Source of the DNA: Mercurialis annua
Taxonomy: Eukaryota; Streptophyta; Magnoliopsida; Malpighiales; Euphorbiaceae
Reading direction: 5' to 3'
DNA length: 64,000 bases
Assembly (NCBI RefSeq): GCF_937616625.2
Contig: NC_065572.1
Location: 68,012,653-68,076,652, forward strand
The position numbers and the translations under genes are program-made. The notes under the pieces are model-generated. The model was not told the origin of the DNA and did not search any database. It saw only the letters and a list, made by a program, of their open reading frames with translations. Below, piece after piece: positions 56,845-64,000 of the stretch; the stretch's first letter is position 1, and every line of letters begins with the position of its first letter.

Positions 56845-59800
56845 TACCACTAGACGAGAGAGGCAAAACAAAGCAAAATCATCTTAATAAAATACAATCT
56901 AAAATTTTAAATAACTCCAAACTAGAATAAACATAAAAAGGATTATTGTATTTGTAGTAGTTCGAAGCCGTAGTAAATCATTGAAAATAATATCTTCGAT
57001 CTAAGTATTCTTCTTCTTAAAAACATGTAAATTTCTGCTTTTCCAAAAAATTTAAATCATGAATTTCCAAATTCAATAATAAAATTAAACTAGCTCTAGC
57101 TATGTAATCTTGATATCTTGAAATGCAAAGTTAGTCAGCAACTTTTTTGTTCATTTTTAATCTTTTCTAAACTTAGGGTCAGAGATAAGAAACTTTAATT
57201 TTCATGTCCACTTCTTTTTAACTTTATTATTTAAAAAACCAGTTGGCTATCTTGAAAGGGAACATGCACCCAATCATAATTTATGGATGAAGCATATTAG
57301 GTATATTGCACTCATCATCCTATTATTTACCTAAAAATTATCTTTTAAAAAAGGTTAAAACAAAAACAAAAATATCTTCAAGAATATTGAAAACGGTGTA
57401 ATTAAATATATAATCTCGGAAACGAATGTTTTTGTAAAGCATATAGCAAAAAAGTAGTTAATAAAATATGAATTAATGTGCATACGAGTTCAATTTGTGC
57501 TAAAATGAGCTTAATCAATTTTAGAGTTAATTAATTTTATTTTCAAATGATGTTCATATGAAAGTTTTGCATAATAAGTCCTAAATTCTGATATAAATAA
57601 AATTTGACATAATAATAATAATAATAATAATAATAGTAATAATAATAACAATAATAATAATAATTACAGTGTTATTATCAGAGACTCAAAAATATTTTTT
57701 TAAAATAATATGCATTATTATTATAATTTTATCTACATTAATAAATATATAAATGTAATCAAATTGAATAATCAAACTAGATAAAAAAAGATTTTATTTG
57801 GTCTAATATACTAAAAAATTATTATTTATGTTCGGTTATATATTTCAAAGTTACAAAAAATCAAATCACTTTCAGTACAAACCAAATAAAAAAAAAAACA
57901 AATCAAACTAAATAAACAATCAAAAACTGATTCAGTTGAGTTTGAAGTATATTGAAGCATTGTAAATTTGATTCAAGTTAATTTTAAAAAGTAACTTTCA
58001 ATTTTGTTCGATACAACTATTCATAATAGGTCTAATCATTTGAAAATATTCAACATCTTTGACTTTTTTCGTTAATATTTATAAAAATTAAAATGTTCAA
58101 TTTTATTTTCTTTTTTATTTTTAGTTTCAATTGTACCAATTTTTCAAGTTCAAGTGCAAAAAAAAAAAAATCCAAATATGCACTTCAGTTTTGGGACATA
58201 GTCTAAATAAACTCTTGATGTTTTAAAAGTATTAATATATAAAATACAAAATAAATTTGATGGTATATTTACTTTTTTGGTTTAATTTAATTTTAAACAT
58301 AAAAGAATTAATTAAGTTATGATGTAAATCGAGCAAAAAACAAACAAACTGACTAGTTCAGTTTGATTTTAAAAATTAATTCTTAAATTTTTATGTTCAG
58401 TTAGGTTAAAAAATGCTTTTTAGATTTAGTCGGTTTGATATTATAAAATATCATTTTTCAACTCGGTTCAATTTTGAAAAATAGTCAAAAAATATGATAA
58501 ATAGTTGAAAATAATTAAAGTATAAAAAAAATTCATCTCAGTTCAATTTGAAATTTTAAAACTAATAAAATGTGTATATTTGTAAAATAATGTATATTTA
58601 AAAGATAAGCTCATAATTTTACTAAAACATAATCTAATTGAGTAAGTACATAAATAAATAACTTAGATTTAATTTATATTGATAAATAATTCTTAATTAA
58701 TCAAACTTCATATATAATCTTTTAAAAAGTTAAATTATTAAGAAAAATTAGAATTTAAAATTCTTACAAAAAATGTTTTAATCAATTAATATAATTTTTT
58801 ATTTAATTTTGAACTAACCTATACATAAAAATAATTAATTTTACAAGATATTAATAATTTATAACTATTTGCAACTGCTTTTTTATATATTATAAAAATA
58901 TCATTTGATAAATAATAAATAAATGATTATTATTAAAAATATTATGCTAATTATAATATTTAATTTTATACTAAAATTTATTCTATTTAATTATTACAAT
59001 GTTTTCATTTAATTTCATACTAACTTATAGTAAGAATTGGTTTATGGGCCAAAATTGAACTTTATTTTTATCAGTGAAGTCTTATTATAATGATATGATC
59101 TAATTGATAAAATTGACAAATTGAAGGGGTCAATTGGTAAAAAAGACTCAAGTTTAGTTTTAAATGATCACTGACATACAAATTTAAGGGGTAAAATGAT
59201 ACTTAAAGAAAAGTATTTTCTGATTATCGAGGGTGAACCACACATGTTGAGTCAGGTGTTAAAATAAAACAAATTATTTAAAAAAGAAAAAAAAATATAA
59301 CTATCTATTAAAATAACAATTTAAGTTAATTGATAATTGTTTACAAGTTGAAAGATCAACACATAAATTTGATAGTTTGGTTATTTGAAGCGTTTCCACC
59401 AAATTAATCGGACAAAAGGATCCAAAACACAACAAGACATGCTTGTCCAAACCTAGCTACTCATAGTTAAAACACTGCCTCATTCAACCGCAATTTCCAA
59501 TTTTTTGTAGTTTTAGACCGGACAACTAACCGGTTTTCATTTTAATCGATTTGACCGGCCGGTTCAGTCCGGTTTTTAAAACACTTTCTATGACATTAAA
59601 AAAAATAATTAGTCAATATACAATTCGCACAAAAATACAAAATCTAAAGATAGAAAAATATAAATATTATAGTAGTATAATGCTAATTACATCAGTCATA
59701 TTATTATAAATTGGTTATTCCTCTTTTTCTTTTGTAATATATATAGTTATGGTGTCTAAATTAATATTTTAAAACTGAAAATTATTTAAAGAATAAAAAC

Positions 59801-60921
59801 TCATATTTAAATTATTAACTGAACTTTACAATATACGTTTAAAATTTATAATTCATTTTATCCCCCACAAAAACTCATGTATAGGTTACATATCAAGTGT
59901 ACCAGAGAGGGGTGGTGGTGTTGAAATTGTTGTTAAAAAGCAGAAAGGTGGCAGTTACATCACTCTTTTTAGTTTTTCTTTGACCTTTCACAATTTTTAA
60001 GTCCTTCCTTCCTGCAAGGGGTGATCAATGAGAAACTAATAGCCATTTTAGAAAGAGGCCAGCTTTGCAAAGCAAAACCATATTGCTTAATGTTTATCTA
60101 TTTTTTTAAAAATTAATGTTTATCTTAGATCCTTTTACTAAGGGGGTGTTTGGTTCACCTTTTCGATAAAGATTTTAGCTTTTACTTTTCAAAAAACTCC
60201 ACAAAAATGTTTGGTGAGATTCTTTTAAGAGCTTTTTTGGAGCTTTATAAACCTCCAACATGTGCTATTTGAAAAGCTCTAATATAGAGTTTTTTGCCAA
60301 CAGCTGATAGCTGTTTCAATATTTTTACTTATTTAGACAAAATTACCCTATTAGACTATATTATTTTTTTAATATATAAAATTATTTAAATTATTTTTAA
60401 ATGCTCTAATCATGTATAAATTTTATAAAATTATTTTATTTATATTAAAACAACTATAATTTAATATTTTAATTTTTTTTATAAATTTATCAAAATAAAT
60501 AGCTAAATATGTTTAAACTAAATATTGCTTTTTATAAAAAATAATTATTAATATTTTTATTAAATATTATGTAATATTATTTATTTATATTTAATTTTAT
60601 AATTTAAATTTCACTCTCTTTTTGTATTTCAATGTTAATCAAAGTAATTAATAAATTAATTCACTTTAAAATTTAAAAATTAAATGAAAATTAGATATTT
60701 GTAAATGCAATAGATGTCTGCCATTGTACGGACTCACCTATATTATTCACGCTTGTCTGAAAATAGATTACTACTAGTATTTTCTTTTGAGAAAAAAAAT
60801 GAATAGTATAATTAGAAAATTAGGCCAATGTTTATTAAATAATGAAATGAGTATCTTGCTAAACTTTCTTTGTATCTGTCAGATGTTTGTTTATTTAATA
60901 GCGCGCCTGAAAAAAGAAGCT
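56845..60921. other. Gene-free AT-rich DNA
   Basis: No supportable gene over about 4 kb. An (AAT)n-type microsatellite lies at 57609-57664. A CCGGTTCAGTCCGG-type patch is at about 59540-59580. One possible transposon end, GGGGGTGTTTGGTTCACC, starts near 60142 but has no visible partner. The remainder is AT-rich. Confidence 0.5.
57609..57664. repeat. (AAT)n microsatellite
   Basis: About 18 AAT/ATA triplets with two substitutions (AGT and AAC). Confidence 0.9.
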
Positions 60922-60927
60922 TATAAA
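60922..60927 (+). promoter_or_regulatory. Candidate TATA box of the boron transporter gene
   Basis: TATAAA about 30 bp before a CT-rich leader-like stretch (60952-61100: CTCTCATTC, TCTCTCTCTGC, CTTCTTCTC), the usual look of a plant core promoter and 5' UTR. Confidence 0.5.
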
Positions 60928-62121
60928 TGTACACATGCTTAGTCACCACACACTACATTCCTCTCATTCACGCCAAAATCCCTTCTTCCATTGCTGTCTC
61001 TCTCTGCAAAAAAACCATTCTTCTTCTCTTAATTGTTGCTCATTCTGCCGTACGTGTTCTGTTCCTTTGTCTCTGTTTATATACTTCAGCGCCCAGTTCA
61101 GGTCATGTAATTTAATACCCACCACCAACTTTTTTCAGCTTGTTTTGTTTCATGTTCTTGCTCAAAAGGGTCTGTTTCTAATAATGTAATATTGATTAAA
61201 GTGCTGTTCTTGGCTGTTATTTCGTCTTTAATAAATGCCCATTTGCTTCAAAGTTTTAAAGGATTAATCTTTGGTTTGATTCAATCATGGGTTCTCGTTA
61301 AATTGTGTTTTAACTCATCTTTAAGGTTTTTCTTTGAGCTATGTAAAGCTAAATTGTTTTAAATTTGTGTTGAACTGTTAGAACATGATTCTTGTGACAA
61401 TGGGCTTTCCTTAAATTTGTAGTCTTTATACTAAGCTTCACTTTTCTTGAGCTTGACCAGCAAAATTTATGCCCTTTTAATTTTTTAAACTGTAACATGT
61501 AATTTGAATCGTTTTCTTTTAATGCTGGTGTGGTTTTTGGCGGGACTTAATTACTTAATGAGTAGAATGGTTTTCTTGAGAATGAAGTAAGAAAACAGTA
61601 GTGTCAATGGATTTTAATTTCATTGAAGTTAAACGCTAATAAGATTTGAGAAATATGGATAGCACCTGTTCTTTCCGCTAATTGAGACCATTTTTCCTTG
61701 ATTAAGGATTCTATTCGCTAACTACTTTATTTTTAAACTGATACATGGAATTTAAGTGATTTGATTCATTGCTGCTAACTGATTCTTTTTCCATTCACAA
61801 CCAAATAAAACCAATATCATTCTTCATATATTCCCTGAAATGTAAAGTTCTTCAACTGTATATAGTTTACCTACTGAATATCTACCAAAAAAATGGTTAG
61901 TTTTGGAGATTATACCTGTTCTTCTTTTTGGCCCTTCTGCCTATAGATTCTTATTCCTAACAATTACCATCATCTATGCAAGTTTAATTATCATATTGGC
62001 CTCTCGAGTACTTACTATTCGGTTACTGTTTTGGAGTGTGTGTTATCTTTTAGTTCTTTTGTTGAACCAGAACATCAAAAATATACATAATTCTTAGTTA
62101 TTCACCTAAAATTTGAGTTTA

Positions 62122-63924
62122 ATGGAGGAGACATTTGTTCCCTTCCGTGGAATAAAAAATGATCTTAAAGGAAGGCTTTTGTGCTACAAGCAAGACTGGA
62201 CTGGAGGTCTCCGTGCGGGTATCAGGTTGTGATTCCTGTCTGCAATCATTGGTTACAAATGTGTGCCATTGTTGTAAGACATTTTGATTTTAATGATATT
62301 TGAACAGTTCTGCCTATTATTAGGAAAACTTTGCAGATAATTAAAATTTCCTGTCTTATTTGTCTAACCAAATTTTTTTGTCACTATTTTCTTTCTTGCA
62401 TTCAGGATTCTTGCTCCGACAACATATATATTCTTTGCTTCAGCAATTCCAGTTATATCTTTTGGAGAACAGCTTGAAAGAGATACCGGTTGGACCACTT
62501 ACATAAGTCAGATAGTATTCTATTATTATTACTACACTGTTTATCTTCTAATACATATTTGTTTGATTACTTGCTGCAGATGGAAGTTTGACTGCAGTGC
62601 AAACTCTTGCATCGACAGCACTTTGTGGAATCATCCATTCGATATTTGGAGGACAGCCCTTGCTCATACTGGGGGTCGCAGAACCAACAGTGTTGATGTA
62701 TACATTTATGTTCAACTTTGCAAAGGACAGGAAGGATTTGGGACCAAAACTCTTCTTAGCTTGGACTGGATGGTATTTAAATGACCAATCTTATTTAGCT
62801 TATTTACTTGGAGTGTTTTTTTTTGTCAATTTGTAGTATGTGCCTTATTTCTTTGGTTCTCAGGGTTTCTGTGTGGACTGGCTTGTTGCTTTTCTTGCTG
62901 GCAATATTGGGTGCCTGCTCTTTAATTAACAGATTTACACGAGTGGCTGGCGAACTGTTTGGTCTACTGATTGCAATGCTTTTTATGCAGCAGGCCATAA
63001 GAGTGAGTATTCGTTTGATTATATCATATATCAGTTCAAGTTCTGAGGAGAGTTCAATGTCAGGGTAATTTTGAGTTTTGAGTGATTAAAAGGGTCGTAT
63101 TATATAGAAGAGGCTCGGGTTGTTTTATAGATTTACAATAAAAATCAACAGAACAACCAAAAATTGTCTTCTCATCACATTTCAACTTAATATATCCTAT
63201 AGGGAGTCGTGGAGGAGTTTGGCATACCCCAAAGAGAGAATCCTAACCAGACTGCATTCCAATCTTCTTGGCGATTTGGCAATGGAATGTTTGCTCTAGT
63301 TTTATCGTTTGGACTTCTGTGGACTGCACTAAAGAGCCGTACAGCTAGGTCGTGGCGCTATGGGACAGGTATCGGAGATTGCACAGAATTTACCTTTGTT
63401 TGGACTCCCTTGTCTGTCAGCTTTATATTTTGTTGACAAAGTTGTCTTTTTAATTTCTTTTTCAAGGTTGGTTGCGAGGATTTATTGCAGATTATGGAGT
63501 TCCTCTAATGGTACTTGCATGGACTGCAATATCTTACATCCCAGTTAATGATGTTCCGAGAGGGATCCCGAGGCGCCTTTTCAGTCCAAACCCATGGTCT
63601 CCTGGTGCATACTCGAATTGGACGGTTATTAATGTAAGCACTAGACTGCAATTTCCCATAAACTAGCTTCCATCAGCTTCAAGAGAGGCTAAATCTGTGC
63701 TGGTTTAACTTTTGAACTGATAATGGTGATCATATTCATATTTTATGCAGGAAATGACTGCTGTACCTCCTTTTTACATTCTTGGAGCATTTGTTCCTGC
63801 AACCATGATTGCAGTCCTTTACTACTTTGATCATAGTGTTGCATCTCAACTTGCCCAACAAAAGGAATTCAATTTGAAGAAGCCATCTTCCTATCATTAT
63901 GACCTTCTGCTTTTGGGAGTTTTG
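62122..63924 (+). CDS. Boron transporter, BOR family (5' part, continues beyond the window)
   Basis: An efflux-type borate transporter of the SLC4-like family, acting in the plasma membrane to load boron into the xylem or exclude excess. Seven coding exons are seen: 62122-62225, 62406-62488, 62580-62772, 62864-63002, 63203-63368, 63467-63633, 63751-63924. They sum to 1026 nt, 342 residues of the roughly 700 expected. It starts [19 protein letters not shown], as BOR1-type proteins do. Signatures: [109 protein letters not shown] and [19 protein letters not shown], with several membrane segments. Donor GTAAGA follows LLLLGVL at 63925. The leader is long (possible exon at about 60950-61100 and an intron). 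Whether it is BOR1/2-like or BOR4-like cannot be settled without the C-terminus. Confidence 0.95.
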
Positions 63925-64000
63925 GTAAGATGTTTTCATGAACAATTTAATCACCTTGTAGCAACTTGACTAGGACTGTCAAAATTATGAGCAGAAATAA

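Noticed and set aside
60142..60300. hAT-type MITE beginning GGGGGTGTTTGGTTC
   Set aside because: Only one end is recognisable; no inverted partner or duplication was seen.
62563..62836. Two overlapping frames treated as separate small genes
   Set aside because: One is exon 3 of the boron transporter read through its intron; the other is a shadow frame.

Overview
This window is nuclear DNA from a flowering plant, very probably a eudicot. Its genes are typical plant families: a Dof transcription factor, a PLS-class PPR protein, a PANK-DUF89 fusion, a BOR boron transporter and a plant PWWP protein. Introns are short and AT-rich, intergenic DNA is AT-rich, and the repeats are plant types (Ty1/copia, Helitron, MULE, MITEs, tRNA-derived SINEs, L1-type LINE tails). 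I cannot name the species. No organelle, bacterial, viral or CRISPR signal was seen.

Layout. 1-7 kb: repeat-derived DNA and a minus-strand two-exon Dof gene (2921-4564). 7-13 kb: a complete, apparently intact and young Ty1/copia retrotransposon (7048-13029) with a 5-bp target duplication and one 1313-codon gag-pol frame. 13-21 kb: gene-free, with a hAT-type MITE, two inverted-repeat MITEs and a probable Helitron ending about 90 bp from the next promoter. 21-22.6 kb: mitochondrial ribosomal protein bL12m. 23-24.6 kb: a broken LINE/RNase H fragment inside a degenerate tandem repeat. 25-28.6 kb: a PWWP protein gene (minus) cut by a single in-frame TAG. 29-33 kb: MITEs and LINE remnants, then tRNA-Pro(UGG) at 33.2 kb. 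34-44.4 kb: a PPR gene and a 22-exon pantothenate kinase 2 gene, both minus and only 112 bp apart. 45.2 kb: a SINE with perfect target duplications. 46-47.7 kb: ISU1-type Fe-S scaffold (minus). 48.6-53.5 kb: more MITEs and a solo LTR. 53.6-56.8 kb: a 3.2-kb MULE-like element. 57-60.9 kb: AT-rich DNA with no gene. 62.1 kb to the end: the first seven coding exons of a boron transporter.

The genes are independent housekeeping or regulatory loci. Two encode mitochondrial proteins (bL12m and ISU1), and both have TGGGCC (site II) and AGGGTTT (telo-box) motifs just upstream.

The most unusual structure is the MULE-like element at 53638-56834. Inside each terminus is a back-to-back train of perfect or near-perfect hairpins: six on the left and seven contiguous on the right. 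Several reuse a CATCCGCGAT arm with a TTAAT loop. Its genes lack a transposase core. The second is the copia element, which has no tRNA-type primer site. Instead, a 14-nt stretch just after its 5' LTR is perfectly complementary to a stretch inside its own LTR, which suggests self-primed reverse transcription. The third is the open 858-codon continuation behind the PWWP stop codon.
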